DNA of 64,000 nt from Euryarchaeota archaeon UBA23 (GCA_002498725.1 DAIJ01000017.1:80127-144126), one strand, 5' to 3'. Positions 1-9,301 are shown, counted from the first letter of the stretch. Notes: generated by a model from the letters alone, not told the origin. Made by a program: numbers and translations.

Positions 1-138
1 ACACTCTATAGTTTGGCAACACTAATTGGTTGTTTTGGCTTAATGATTGTAGTACCAATGATGGCTTACTTCGCTGGTGTTTGGAAGGCAAAACTTGACG
101 AAGAAGTAAGATTAGAATCTCCACCACCTAACAAATAA
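1..138 (+). CDS. C-terminal end of a membrane protein (partial)
   Basis: An open frame enters from the left edge and ends with TAA at 136-138, giving the last 45 residues of a protein. The visible part contains one hydrophobic stretch (about residues 5-27, LATLIGCFGLMIVVPMMAYF) followed by a short charged tail ending PPPNK. This looks like a final transmembrane helix with a cytoplasmic tail. The rest of the gene lies outside the window, so the family cannot be named. Confidence 0.6.
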   Translation, partial: TLYSLATLIGCFGLMIVVPMMAYFAGVWKAKLDEEVRLESPPPNK

Positions 139-178
139 TTTGAATTATCTAATGAACACTCTTTGAGAAATCTTATCC

Positions 179-1699
179 ATGGTTGAGATTGCCGTACTTG
201 ATATGGACGGCCCTAGTGTTACGGATGCGAGCGATCTTGTTCGTGCTGGAAAACTTGATTTAGCTAAATGGGCATACACGTCAATAGTTGAGAAAGACCC
301 AGGTAATGCAGCAGCATGGTATGGATTAGGGGTCGTCTTAAACGAACTTAATGACCGCGAACTTTCAATAAATTCTTTTCTAAAGTCATATGAATATGAC
401 AATAAACATGCACCAACTGTTGCAAACCTTGCAATTTTGTATTCCCTTGATGATGTTGAAAATGCAGATAAATTTGCTCGCATAGCGATAGAATTAGGCT
501 TAGAGGATGAGATTCTAACAAGACTATGCACCGAAGAAGAACCCCCTTTGATGGAAGCAAGAGCCGTTATTGAAACTCCATCTTCAGAAGAAACGGAGTT
601 AGAAATAATAAAGAAATCATCTGAAAAGATTGAATTAAATGAATTTGAGAAAGCACTAGAAATTATTTCGCCAGCAGTTGAAGGAGAATTTCATTCATCT
701 TCAGAACTCTGGACATTGTGTTCAATATGTCTATTAGAACTTGGATTAATTAGCGATGCTGAGAATTCAATAAAATTTGCTTGTGATTTACCCTCTGGAA
801 AATGGATAGAAGATGGAGGTTTTATTTCGGCAATAAGTACTACCGATTGTAATTCGAAATTTGAATTGATGGAGAAAATAAGATTAAAAATTGATGTTAA
901 ATCTGAAGATAATCAAGAAGAAAACAATGTCCTAGAGTCTGAAGATGATGTTCAAGATGAAGACATTAGTCTTGAAGATTCAAAAGTAGTTTTAATTAAA
1001 AATGCGAAAAAACATTCAGAGGATGGAGATCATGTTTCAGCAGTAAAGGTTTGGAAGGAAATATTGGAAAGATTTGGATCAACTTCGGATGCATGGAGAG
1101 GTATGGCGTCTGCATTAGAAGCGGCTGGACATATAGAAAAAAGCAAACAATGCCTTTCAAAAGCAGCAGAAATAGATTTTGAACTTGGAGAAATTGATCA
1201 AAATGAAGATGTTGATTTGGTTTCAGCGGCAGAATTGGCTAAAAAACAAATAATGGCTAATCAATATCAAGTAAAAGATGATGTTAATGTTTCAATAGAA
1301 TGGTATAACAAAGGTCTGAATCTTCTTGCTGAAGTAAAATCCTCTGAAGCATTACATTGCTTTGAACAGTCAATAAAAACAATACCTCGAGAAGAAATAG
1401 ACCTACGAGTAAGAGTACATAATGGAAAAGGTCATGCATTACATCAAATGGGTGAATACTCTCAAAGCATTCAAGCATATCATCAAGCTATCTCGATGTC
1501 GCCGGAATCAGTCAGTAGTCGTACACTCTACAACATGGGTTCATCTTATGCCGCAATGGAGCATTTCACAGATGCAATAAAATGTTTTGAACAAGCATTA
1601 GAAAGAGAAATTGATGATGATGATGCTGAGCTTTGTCGAACTCAAATGAATAGGTGTAGACTACTATTAAAAGAGCAGCTCAAGGTAAAAAGAAATTAA
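179..1699 (+). CDS. Tetratricopeptide (TPR) repeat protein
   Basis: A 506-residue soluble protein built of TPR-like helical hairpins. An N-terminal group lies near residues 15-105 (for example AAAWYGLGVVLNELNDRELS). An acidic linker near residues 235-265 follows, then further repeats near 280-340 and a C-terminal run near 365-490 (SALHC-type repeat, GKGHALHQMGEYSQSIQAYH, YNMGSSYAAMEHFTDAIKCF). TPR proteins act as protein-protein scaffolds, and no catalytic domain is seen. The ATG at 203 (MDGPSVTD) is a possible alternative start. The stop codon overlaps that of the convergent oxidoreductase gene by four bases. The specific partner cannot be told from sequence. Confidence 0.85.
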   Translation: MVEIAVLDMDGPSVTDASDLVRAGKLDLAKWAYTSIVEKDPGNAAAWYGLGVVLNELNDRELSINSFLKSYEYDNKHAPTVANLAILYSLDDVENADKFARIAIELGLEDEILTRLCTEEEPPLMEARAVIETPSSEETELEIIKKSSEKIELNEFEKALEIISPAVEGEFHSSSELWTLCSICLLELGLISDAENSIKFACDLPSGKWIEDGGFISAISTTDCNSKFELMEKIRLKIDVKSEDNQEENNVLESEDDVQDEDISLEDSKVVLIKNAKKHSEDGDHVSAVKVWKEILERFGSTSDAWRGMASALEAAGHIEKSKQCLSKAAEIDFELGEIDQNEDVDLVSAAELAKKQIMANQYQVKDDVNVSIEWYNKGLNLLAEVKSSEALHCFEQSIKTIPREEIDLRVRVHNGKGHALHQMGEYSQSIQAYHQAISMSPESVSSRTLYNMGSSYAAMEHFTDAIKCFEQALEREIDDDDAELCRTQMNRCRLLLKEQLKVKRN

Positions 1700-3978
1700 T
1701 TTTCTTTAGTAATTCTCACTAAAACCGATTTACTAGTTGGTGTATTTGAGCCCAGTGCAACACTATCTAGGGGAATTAATTCATTTGCTTCGGGGAAATA
1801 AGTTGCAATATTCCCTCTAGGAATCTGATAAGGTACGAGATGCCAAGATTTACTGGTTCTTTTAACACCCCGGAATATAGACGTGATATTGACTTTAGAA
1901 TCCGGACTTATATTGCTAGATAGTATATCTTCAGGATTCATGAAAATAATTCTTCGTCCTCCCTTTATACCTCTATATCTGTCGTTCGAACTATAGATAG
2001 TGGTATTATACTGATCATGAGATCTTATTGTCATCATAACAAATTCATTTTCACTAGAAGATAAATTTTCTAACTTATTGATTCTAAAATTTGCTAATCC
2101 AGAATCGGTATTGAAAGTTCTACTGTCTCGGGGTGGATTGGGAAGGTAAAATCCCTCTTTAATACGCACTCTATTATTATAGTCATTAAATCCAGGAATA
2201 GTATCTTCGATTAAATCGCGGATACGATCGTAGTTTTCGCATAACTGATCCCAATTAATGCCTGAATCTCCAATAATTTGATCGAGAAATTTACCTAAAT
2301 TACATACTATTGATGGTTCCGAAAGAAGTTCTTTTGAGGCGGGTTTGTTTTTTCCTTGAGAAGAGTGAACAATACCCATAGAATTCTCGACAGATACGAA
2401 TTGATTTCCCGAAATGGAAATGTCTAGTTCAGTTCTACCTAAACATGGAAGAATAATAGCTTTCCTTCCTGTAACTAAATGACTCCTATTCAGTTTAGTT
2501 GAAATCTGAACTGTGAGATTACAATTTTCTAAAGCATCAGATACTAAGTTAGTATCTGACATTGCGGAAAGAAAATTGCCACCCATTGAAAGGAAAACTT
2601 TCCCAGAACCAGAAAGCATTGCATGGACTGATTCTACAGCATCATATCCATGACTATTTGGTGACTTTATACCTGTTGATTTTTCTAATCTTGAAATAAA
2701 ATCTTCTTTTGGTTTATGATTAATCCCAACAGTTCTATCTCCTTGTACATTAGAATGACCTCTTACCGGACATACCCCTGCTCCTTGGCGGCCAATGTTA
2801 CCACCTAGGAGTAAAGTATTGACCATTTCTTGAATTGTGGGGACTGAGTTTCGGTGCTGGGTAATCCCCATAGCCCAGCAAATTATAATTGAATTGGCTT
2901 TACCAATAATTTCGGCTAAATTTCTAATTCTAGATTCACTTATACCTGTTGCATTCTCTATTTCTTGCCAATTAATATTGGAAAAGGACTTTCTAAATTC
3001 ATCAAAACCATTTGTGTATTCTGAAATAAAATCATGATCAATTAAATCATTTTGTATTAAATGATGATTAATTGCATTGAAAAGAATTTGATCCCCATTG
3101 ATATTAATCTGAAAATGTTCATCAGCTATTTCAGTCCCACTACCAAGAATTTCTAATGGATTTTGAGGGTGTTTAAATTTCCTCATTCCAGTTTCTGTTA
3201 AAGGATTTATAGAAACAATAGAACCTCCTGCTCGCTTGGCATCTCTTAGAGCAGTTAACATCCTTGGATGATTAGTCCCTGGATTTTGACCTACTACAAG
3301 TATTAAATCTGCTTTATTAAAATCATCCAATGTAACAGTGCCCTTACCTATTCCTATCGAATCTGTCAAGGCTACACCTGATGATTCGTGACACATATTT
3401 GAACAATCGGGCAGATTATTTGTTCCAAATCTCCTAGCTAATAACTGCCACATGAAAGCGGCTTCATTACTAGTTCGACCAGAGGTATAGAAAATAGCCT
3501 CATTCGGGTTTTCTAACTCAGATAATTCACTAGAAATTATTTCGAAGGCGTCATTCCAGGTTATTGGTTTGTAGTGTTCTTCTCCTTCAGCTAATAGCAT
3601 AGGTTCAGTCAATCTGCCCTGATCATTTAACCATTGATCTGAATGATTACTTAGGCTAGAAACAGAATTTTTAGCAAAAAAGGAGGAGTTAATCCTCTTC
3701 TTAGTCGATTCGTCTGCAACTGCCTTGGCACCATTCTCACAGAATTCAGCAAATGTTCTATGGCCATCTGGATCTGGCCAAGCACAACCGGGGCAATCAA
3801 AACCGTGAAATCTATTTACTCTCGATAGAGTTTTCAAGGAGCCGATTATACCACTTTTTGTAAATCCATGATTCATAGTTGAAATTATTGCAGGTAATCC
3901 AGCAGCTGATTTCGATGATTTCGAGAGTAAAGGTGGATTTTTCTCCAATGGAGGAATTTTTCTCACCCGTCTACTCAT
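1696..3978 (-). CDS. YdeP/FdhF-like molybdopterin oxidoreductase
   Basis: A 760-residue member of the molybdopterin oxidoreductase superfamily, closest in pattern to the formate-dehydrogenase-alpha-like YdeP group. Visible features are an N-terminal cysteine cluster (DCPGCAWPDP at about 61-70, with a further Cys at 80), the likely metal-ligand cysteine in SNMCHESSGVAL (Cys196) followed by GIGKGTVTLDDF, and the pterin-binding VVGQNPGTNHPRML segment. A second pterin site (QGAGVCPVRGHSNVQGDRT) and a C-terminal molydopterin-dinucleotide-binding domain (IRSHDQYNTTIYSSNDRYRG) follow. YdeP homologues are linked to acid resistance in E. coli, but their substrate is not known, so formate is not assumed. 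The next gene on the same strand is FdhD, needed to sulfurate such enzymes. No small electron-transfer subunit is adjacent. Its end overlaps the TPR gene tail to tail. Confidence 0.88.
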   Translation of the reverse strand: MSRRVRKIPPLEKNPPLLSKSSKSAAGLPAIISTMNHGFTKSGIIGSLKTLSRVNRFHGFDCPGCAWPDPDGHRTFAEFCENGAKAVADESTKKRINSSFFAKNSVSSLSNHSDQWLNDQGRLTEPMLLAEGEEHYKPITWNDAFEIISSELSELENPNEAIFYTSGRTSNEAAFMWQLLARRFGTNNLPDCSNMCHESSGVALTDSIGIGKGTVTLDDFNKADLILVVGQNPGTNHPRMLTALRDAKRAGGSIVSINPLTETGMRKFKHPQNPLEILGSGTEIADEHFQININGDQILFNAINHHLIQNDLIDHDFISEYTNGFDEFRKSFSNINWQEIENATGISESRIRNLAEIIGKANSIIICWAMGITQHRNSVPTIQEMVNTLLLGGNIGRQGAGVCPVRGHSNVQGDRTVGINHKPKEDFISRLEKSTGIKSPNSHGYDAVESVHAMLSGSGKVFLSMGGNFLSAMSDTNLVSDALENCNLTVQISTKLNRSHLVTGRKAIILPCLGRTELDISISGNQFVSVENSMGIVHSSQGKNKPASKELLSEPSIVCNLGKFLDQIIGDSGINWDQLCENYDRIRDLIEDTIPGFNDYNNRVRIKEGFYLPNPPRDSRTFNTDSGLANFRINKLENLSSSENEFVMMTIRSHDQYNTTIYSSNDRYRGIKGGRRIIFMNPEDILSSNISPDSKVNITSIFRGVKRTSKSWHLVPYQIPRGNIATYFPEANELIPLDSVALGSNTPTSKSVLVRITKEN

Positions 3979-4034
3979 GATCGTTCACCAGTATTATTGT
4001 TATTCATTGTGTTGTATATTATTAACTCAAAAAT

Positions 4035-4838
4035 TCAATTTATAGATATTCGAGAAGGCGCCGAATAAACGGTAATACGATGTTTTTTCACAAAAGCAAT
4101 CAATGTCAGATTATTTTCACGGGCCAAATCAACAGCTAAACTACTAGGAGCTCCTACGGCTGCTAACACGGGAACTCCGAGAATAACTGCTTTTTGGACT
4201 AATTCAAAAGATGCTCTTCCAGAAAGAAAAATGAACCCATCATTAATACTTATTTCCTGATTGCTAATAAGTGCACCGACTAATTTATCCATAGCATTGT
4301 GCCTCCCGATATCCTCTCTAATTGAAATGAGTTTACCATCATTAGAAAAAAATGCAGCAGCATGTGTGCCTCCTGTGGAACTGAAAAGTTCTTGCCTCGA
4401 TTTTAGATTTTCAGATGCCTTAATGATTACATTGTATTTAAGACTAAATTGTCCTGAAGATATAAAATGGGAATGGCTTAATTGAGATATACTTTCTTTG
4501 CCGCATATTCCACAGGCAGATGTTTTTGTCGCTTGTCTTCTGTGTAAATCTGGTTCGAAATTAACATTTTTAATTAATCGTACAATTATCTCATCTTCAG
4601 AAAAAGTTATCGAATCAATATCAGAATGTGATTTAATTATACTTTCAGAAAAAAGAAACCCTATTACTAGATCTTTATCTTCTCCCGGTGTTCGCATTGT
4701 AATGCCTAAACTAAATCTATGATTTTCATGATTTTGAATAATCATCGAAACGGGCTCTTCAATAGCAACTGAGTCTAAAAAATGTGTTTTTCTAGACGAA
4801 TTTATCCTTAACACATCCTCATCGCGCACTGCAGTCAT
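4035..4838 (-). CDS. fdhD: FdhD sulfurtransferase (formate dehydrogenase accessory protein)
   Basis: FdhD passes sulfur from a cysteine desulfurase to the molybdenum cofactor of formate-dehydrogenase-type enzymes, which fits its position just upstream of the YdeP-like gene on the same strand. The hallmark CGxCG motif is present (SACGICGKES), as are EEPVSMIIQN near the N-terminus, TMRTPGEDKDLVIGFLFSE, STGGTHAAAFF, REDIGRHNAMDKLVG and SGRASFELVQKA. These cover the whole family profile. The frame can be extended to a GTG at 4910, but the ATG at 4838 (MTAVRDEDVL) better matches the usual family length, so I chose it. That leaves about 90 bases to the divergent Fe-S carrier gene, enough for two promoters. 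Confidence 0.93.
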   Translation of the reverse strand: MTAVRDEDVLRINSSRKTHFLDSVAIEEPVSMIIQNHENHRFSLGITMRTPGEDKDLVIGFLFSESIIKSHSDIDSITFSEDEIIVRLIKNVNFEPDLHRRQATKTSACGICGKESISQLSHSHFISSGQFSLKYNVIIKASENLKSRQELFSSTGGTHAAAFFSNDGKLISIREDIGRHNAMDKLVGALISNQEISINDGFIFLSGRASFELVQKAVILGVPVLAAVGAPSSLAVDLARENNLTLIAFVKKHRITVYSAPSRISIN

Positions 4839-4928
4839 ATAGTTGGCTAACAGGTAAACGCGTTTGGGATTGACGGAAGTATTGATATTAAGTGGAATAT
4901 TGATATACACCCATAAAGAGGCGACATC

Positions 4929-5315
4929 ATGGGCGGATGTGACAGCAAAGGCATTGCTCTTCCAATTGTAACTCCTACTGAAATAATCAATGTTTCAATA
5001 GATGCTACAGATTCAGCACGTAAAGCGATGATTGCTGCAATGGGAGATGACCATGAAAGTAAAGTGATAATCATTAGTGTTGATTCTGGTGGTTGTTCTG
5101 GTTACATGTATGATATGAAAATTATAGATGATCCAAAAGACGATTCTTATCAAGTGATTAAATTTGATGAAATTAAGGTGTTAATACACAATGAGCACAG
5201 TATCATGCTTGATGGATTAATACTTGATTATAATGATTCATTGATGGGTGGTGGATTTGCTATGCAGAACCCAAATGCAAATAGAACCTGTGGTTGTGGT
5301 CTTTCATTTAGATGA
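4929..5315 (+). CDS. A-type iron-sulfur carrier protein (HesB/IscA/ErpA family)
   Basis: A 128-residue A-type carrier, which receives Fe-S clusters from a scaffold and hands them to target apoproteins. The three ligand cysteines of the family are visible: Cys56 in DSGGCSGYMYD, and Cys121 and Cys123 in RTCGCGLSF at the C-terminus. The GGGFAMQNPNAN segment before them is typical. The gene is divergent from fdhD, and both it and the neighbouring oxidoreductase relate to cofactor-containing enzymes. Its last 12 bases overlap the convergent membrane-protein gene. Which A-type subfamily it belongs to (IscA, ErpA or SufA) cannot be decided from the sequence alone. Confidence 0.93.
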   Translation: MGGCDSKGIALPIVTPTEIINVSIDATDSARKAMIAAMGDDHESKVIIISVDSGGCSGYMYDMKIIDDPKDDSYQVIKFDEIKVLIHNEHSIMLDGLILDYNDSLMGGGFAMQNPNANRTCGCGLSFR

Positions 5316-6401
5316 GTATTCTGAACTTTTTTTCTCTAAGTCAATAAAATCAATTGACTCTCCCTTTTGCACCCATTCTTCTAACGACATCAATGGAGAA
5401 ATTCTTAATTTACCTAGATTACGCGTGAAAAGATATAGGGTAGGGTTAAATTGTTTAATTATCTGTTCTTGAAATGTTATACGTATAGACTCAGCACGAT
5501 AGCGGAAGAAGGATATTTCGACTGCAACACCAATTATTGTTGCTGTATAAAGTACTAATAAAACGGTTAATGCAAATAGGACAGGGTCCCCGAACATCTG
5601 ACCACTTCTCAATTCAGTACCGTAGAATATCTGACGAGATAATAAGAATATAAGTCCAACTCCAACCCATGGACCTAGTTGTTCTTCAACAAAAGTACCC
5701 ATAGGTAATAGTCGTCTATTACCCGTATCTGCAAAAACCATCGTGCTTAGAGTAGCTGCTCTTACTACTGAGATGAAAGATACTAGAATAATGTAGAAAA
5801 GACTTGAAAGAATCAAGACAGTACTCGAATCAAATGGAAGATAAGATACAATTAGGAATGCGAATAAACCAAGAAAAACAGTAATTGGCATTCGATTAAT
5901 CGCACTAAGAATCCTATCTGGATTCTTTACACCGTCTTCCATCCTAGGTATACCAATTATTTCCCAACGAGTGACTTTCTGGACAAATATACCTATTTTT
6001 AGAAGAATTTTTTTACGTATTAATATCCATTCGAATATCCAAATAATAGGCATTATTGGTATCGTAATTATTGCAGCAAATAGTCCCAAAAAAGGCCAAA
6101 CAATCATACCTGGCAGTAAAAGAAAATGCTTCAAATTCAATGGGAAAAGTAAATCAGATTCTATCCTTGATTGCCTCTCAGCATCGATATTCACAATCCT
6201 GGCTTCTCTATCTAATTCTTGTCTAAATCTACTAAGTGGTAAACCTGCATCAAGGACTCGTCTTACCTTTTCACGGTAGTGTTCGTGTTCAGGTTCAACA
6301 CCAGACCACCATTTCCAACCATATGAGATAGGTATTGCAACCATTACAGGCGACATTAATACCAGTATCGCAGTTAGGAGTGACTCCAGCGATGCACTCA
6401 T
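5304..6401 (-). CDS. Polytopic membrane protein of unknown function
   Basis: I do not recognise the family. From the ATG at 6401 (MSASLESLL) the protein is 365 residues. An upstream extension to 6512 is possible but would run towards the sodN promoter region. It has an N-terminal membrane helix, a charged segment (EHEHYREKVRRVLDAGLPLS, DREARIVNIDAERQ), two close hydrophobic helices (FLLLPGMIVWPFLGLFAAII and the next), and four more membrane segments in the second half. A polar tail ends in SEYSSK. The order suggests a membrane protein with one cytoplasmic coiled region. It overlaps the Fe-S carrier gene tail to tail by 12 bases. Confidence 0.75.
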   Translation of the reverse strand: MSASLESLLTAILVLMSPVMVAIPISYGWKWWSGVEPEHEHYREKVRRVLDAGLPLSRFRQELDREARIVNIDAERQSRIESDLLFPLNLKHFLLLPGMIVWPFLGLFAAIITIPIMPIIWIFEWILIRKKILLKIGIFVQKVTRWEIIGIPRMEDGVKNPDRILSAINRMPITVFLGLFAFLIVSYLPFDSSTVLILSSLFYIILVSFISVVRAATLSTMVFADTGNRRLLPMGTFVEEQLGPWVGVGLIFLLSRQIFYGTELRSGQMFGDPVLFALTVLLVLYTATIIGVAVEISFFRYRAESIRITFQEQIIKQFNPTLYLFTRNLGKLRISPLMSLEEWVQKGESIDFIDLEKKSSEYSSK

Positions 6402-6530
6402 ATGATTAACCAGTTTATCATATATCAAGAAGGAAGCGGTAATTTTTTGTTCAAAGAATAGATTTTTGTTCGTATAAGGTCGTACCATTAGATACCTAAA
6501 CTTGATATCCAATCATTCCCTAGATAGGTC

Positions 6531-6980
6531 ATGGAAGATGATTATGACTACATGATTGAAGCAAATGCACATTGTGACGGGCCATGTGGGGTATACGACC
6601 CTGCAAGTGCCAGGATTGCTGGTGAAGCAGTACAATCAATGACCAAGAAGATGGTTGATCTAGCTGAAAATCATGGTGGTGATTGTGGTTCAGCGGGTTA
6701 TATTAACACAATGAGTAGGTACGCTGCAATAAAGGAAGAGGAAGCACAAATATGTAAGGATGAATTATTGGTATTGTGGACTGATTTTTTCAAACCCCAA
6801 CATCTCGAATCAAATCCAAACTTACATGAGATTTTTTGGAAGGCTGCCAAATTATGCAGTGCCTGCAAAGTTGAAGTTTCTACTATGCACGCTCAAGAAT
6901 TGATGGATGCCATTGAAGAAATTCATAATCTATTCTGGGCTGTAAAGGGTAGAGATGTGCCTTGGATTAGAGCAAGTTGA
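6531..6980 (+). CDS. sodN: Nickel-containing superoxide dismutase
   Basis: NiSOD converts superoxide to oxygen and peroxide using nickel bound by the first residues of the mature chain. The nickel hook is clear: HCDGPCGVYDP at residues 14-24, giving His1, Cys2 and Cys6 of the mature enzyme after removal of a 13-residue propeptide (MEDDYDYMIEANA). The rest is the four-helix-bundle body (LWTDFFKPQHL, ELMDAIEEIHNLFWAVKGRD), and the 149-residue length is normal. The commonest fourth hook residue, Leu, is Gly here. The next gene, four bases on, encodes the matching maturation protease. NiSOD is well known in streptomycetes, cyanobacteria and marine bacteria, where it avoids iron and manganese demand. 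Confidence 0.96.
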   Translation: MEDDYDYMIEANAHCDGPCGVYDPASARIAGEAVQSMTKKMVDLAENHGGDCGSAGYINTMSRYAAIKEEEAQICKDELLVLWTDFFKPQHLESNPNLHEIFWKAAKLCSACKVEVSTMHAQELMDAIEEIHNLFWAVKGRDVPWIRAS

Positions 6981-6984
6981 GGAC

Positions 6985-7269
6985 ATGGATCATATTTCTG
7001 TCAGAGTCAATGGAAACAGTATGTGGCCAACATTAGTAGATGGGGAAATTATTGATTTCGTCATAACTGAAAAAAAATTTAAAAATGGCCAAATTGTTCT
7101 GGCCAAACATCCATTCAATAATGATCTAATGATAATAAAAAGAATAAAATCAATATCTGAAAAGGGGATTTTCTTAGAGGGAGATAATCCGGACCCAACT
7201 GCTACAGATGATAGCCATAATTTTGGTTTAGTGCCGAAAGAACATGTATTAGGAATTGCGAATTCCTAA
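6985..7269 (+). CDS. sodX: NiSOD maturation protease (S26 signal-peptidase-like, SodX)
   Basis: A short S26-family serine protease, 94 residues from the ATG at 6985, which lies four bases after the sodN stop. An in-frame start at 6955 would overlap sodN and is less likely. The catalytic Ser/Lys dyad of the signal-peptidase fold is visible: Ser12 in VNGNSMWPTL and Lys52 in LMIIKRIKS. The GDNPDPTATDD box and the LVPKEHVLG end are also present. No membrane anchor is present, as in other NiSOD maturases. Its expected substrate is the propeptide of NiSOD, cleaved before the His of HCDGPCG to free the nickel-binding amino terminus. Co-transcription with sodN is very likely. Confidence 0.92.
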   Translation: MDHISVRVNGNSMWPTLVDGEIIDFVITEKKFKNGQIVLAKHPFNNDLMIIKRIKSISEKGIFLEGDNPDPTATDDSHNFGLVPKEHVLGIANS

Positions 7270-7276
7270 ACCAATC

Positions 7277-7304
7277 GTGTAAATATTCATCATTCTAGTT
7301 ACAC
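7277..7304 (+). promoter_or_regulatory. Possible promoter/operator between sodX and the dehydrogenase gene
   Basis: The 45-base gap holds a TATA-like GTAAATATT at 7279-7287, about 28-36 bases before the ATG at 7315, a spacing that would give a leaderless transcript. A six-base inverted repeat (GTGTAA at 7277-7282, TTACAC at 7299-7304) surrounds it and could be an operator or the end of the sodNX transcript. This is only pattern reading. Confidence 0.3.
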
Positions 7305-7314
7305 ACGAAGATAT

Positions 7315-8280
7315 ATGGCACGAGTTGCTGTTACTGATGGGATGGACCCTGAAGCAATTATAACACTCAAGAAATTAGGACACGATGTTGTAGAACAGCA
7401 CTATTCTAAACAAGAATTAGAAACTGGTGTACTTTCGGAATTTGATGCGGTAATTATTAGAAGTGCTACAAAAATTACTGAAAAGGTAATTTCAAAATCA
7501 GGAAAACTAAGTTTCATAGGACGTGGTGGTGTTGGTGTTGATAATATCGATATCGATGCTGCTACAAGAGCGAACATAGTAGTTTGTAACACACCTAGAT
7601 CCTCCACTCATAGTGTAGTTGAACTTACAATTGGGCATCTATTGGCATCCTGCAGACATATTGCAAAGGCTGATCGAAGCCTTAGACAAAAATCATGGGA
7701 TAAGAAGATACTGAAAGGAACAGAATTATCCGGTAAACGTATTGGATTAATTGGATTTGGTAGAATTGCTCAAGGAGTAGCGAAAATAGCTAATTCATTA
7801 GGTATGGAATGCCACGCATATGACCCGTACCTACCGAAAGATATTGCTACCAAGTTCAATACCACATTACATCAAAATGTAGATTCTTTATTTCGCTTGT
7901 GTACACATATAAGTATACATTGCAATCTTACTCAAGAAACTTATCACTTAGTAAATGGAGAAAGGATAGAAATGATGCCTGGTTTGGGAGCCGACGGCGT
8001 ATTTTGTGGAAATCACATAGTTAACTGTGCCAGAGGGGGAATTGTTGATGAAGATGCCGTGCTAAAAAATTTAGAGTCGGGTACACTTTCTTCGGCAGCA
8101 TTAGATGTTTTCGAAAATGAGCCAGTAAAAGATAACCCACTAGTTATGCACCCTAATTTTCACGGCAGCCCACATATTGGAGCCGCAACAGCAGAAGCAC
8201 AATATAGAATAGGCCAAGAAATGGTAACATTGTTAAACTCGCATTTTAAAGGTGAAAAGCCACATTCTGCCTTAAATTAA
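7315..8280 (+). CDS. D-isomer-specific 2-hydroxyacid dehydrogenase (SerA-like)
   Basis: An NAD-dependent dehydrogenase of the D-3-phosphoglycerate dehydrogenase type, 321 residues. The Rossmann motif is GLIGFGRIAQGVAK. The substrate loop GRGGVGVDNIDIDAA, the catalytic Arg in NCARGGIVDED, the Glu in VFENEPVKDNP and the His in SPHIGAATAEAQ are all in place. Full-length SerA proteins carry an extra C-terminal ACT domain, absent here, so this is the short form. It may make 3-phosphohydroxypyruvate for serine synthesis or act on another 2-hydroxyacid, and the sequence does not settle which. It stands just after sodX but with its own likely promoter, and it precedes the SDR gene by 37 bases. Confidence 0.88.
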   Translation: MARVAVTDGMDPEAIITLKKLGHDVVEQHYSKQELETGVLSEFDAVIIRSATKITEKVISKSGKLSFIGRGGVGVDNIDIDAATRANIVVCNTPRSSTHSVVELTIGHLLASCRHIAKADRSLRQKSWDKKILKGTELSGKRIGLIGFGRIAQGVAKIANSLGMECHAYDPYLPKDIATKFNTTLHQNVDSLFRLCTHISIHCNLTQETYHLVNGERIEMMPGLGADGVFCGNHIVNCARGGIVDEDAVLKNLESGTLSSAALDVFENEPVKDNPLVMHPNFHGSPHIGAATAEAQYRIGQEMVTLLNSHFKGEKPHSALN

Positions 8281-8317
8281 GCGACAGGTTCTTTCAAACG
8301 AACTTAGCGCTAATGTC

Positions 8318-9292
8318 ATGAGAGCCTTTGTCACAGGTGGCACAGGTCATGTTGGTGGAAATTTAGTCCGAGAACTTCTTAAACAAGATTATGAAGTTAG
8401 ATGCTTAGTTAGATCAGATACAAGGGCAATTGATGGCCTCAAAATTGAAACTGTTAAAGGCAATATGCTAAATCCAACTGAGATGAAGAAATTAATGAAC
8501 GATTGTGACGTAATGTTTCACAGTGCTGCCTTTGTTGCAGTCGAAAAAATCAATGAAGAATTAATGTGGAAAATTAATGTTGAAGGGACTAAATCAGTTT
8601 GTGAAGCAGCGCTTGATTCAGATATCGAAAAAATGATTCATTTTTCTAGTATACACGCTTTTAATCAAAAACCCACCAATCAACCACTTACCGAAGAAAG
8701 ACCATTAGTTACCGATAAACGTGCTCCCCCTTACGATCGAACTAAGGCAGAAGCACAAAGAATAGTAAATCAAACAATAGAAAATGGATTAGATTGCAAT
8801 ATCCTTCATCCTACTGGAATCATAGGCCCTCATGACTACAAACTAAGTCGAATGGGAGAGGTCATCAAGAGTATGGCAAATGGCAAGATGCCCGTTACAC
8901 TTAGAACGGGGTTCAATTGGGTTGATGTAAGGGATGTTTCTAAATCAGCAATTAATTGTATAGATAAGGGATTAATTGGCCAACACTATATTCTCCCAGG
9001 AGAATGGAGTTCAATGAAGAATATTTCATCAATAATTTCAGAAAAAACCGGAAAAAGGACTTCTTTAATCACACTTCCTTTTTGGACATCTTATATGGCA
9101 CTACCTTTTGCAACTGTGAAATCAAAGATTACCGGCAAAAGGCCATCATTTAGTAGAGGAGCACTTCAAGCACTAGCAACACAATGTAAAGAAATTCCGG
9201 GAGAATTAGCAAAAAAACATCTTGACCATTCTCCAAGACCAATTCAAGAATCTATTGAAGACACGCTAGAATGGTTTGAATCACAGAAATAG
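8318..9292 (+). CDS. Extended SDR: NAD(P)-dependent epimerase/dehydratase, 3-beta-HSD/HpnA-like
   Basis: A 324-residue extended short-chain dehydrogenase. The cofactor motif TGGTGHVGGNL opens the protein. The catalytic Tyr-x3-Lys is YDRTK near residue 140, with the Ser of FSSIHAF ahead of it, and LHPTGIIGPHD is the usual post-catalytic segment. The pattern resembles the dihydroflavonol-reductase/3-beta-hydroxysteroid-dehydrogenase/HpnA branch, not sugar-nucleotide epimerases. The next gene, nine bases downstream, is a steroid-5-alpha-reductase family protein, so the pair may act in sequence on a sterol-like or polyprenoid substrate. That link is inference. The ATG at 8318 directly begins the Rossmann strand, as expected. 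Confidence 0.88.
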   Translation: MRAFVTGGTGHVGGNLVRELLKQDYEVRCLVRSDTRAIDGLKIETVKGNMLNPTEMKKLMNDCDVMFHSAAFVAVEKINEELMWKINVEGTKSVCEAALDSDIEKMIHFSSIHAFNQKPTNQPLTEERPLVTDKRAPPYDRTKAEAQRIVNQTIENGLDCNILHPTGIIGPHDYKLSRMGEVIKSMANGKMPVTLRTGFNWVDVRDVSKSAINCIDKGLIGQHYILPGEWSSMKNISSIISEKTGKRTSLITLPFWTSYMALPFATVKSKITGKRPSFSRGALQALATQCKEIPGELAKKHLDHSPRPIQESIEDTLEWFESQK

Positions 9293-9301
9293 GTGTAAAA
9301 G

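Noticed and set aside
1696..3978. Call as a true formate dehydrogenase
   Set aside because: The pattern is that of the YdeP group, whose substrate is unknown. No partner subunit for electron transfer is adjacent.
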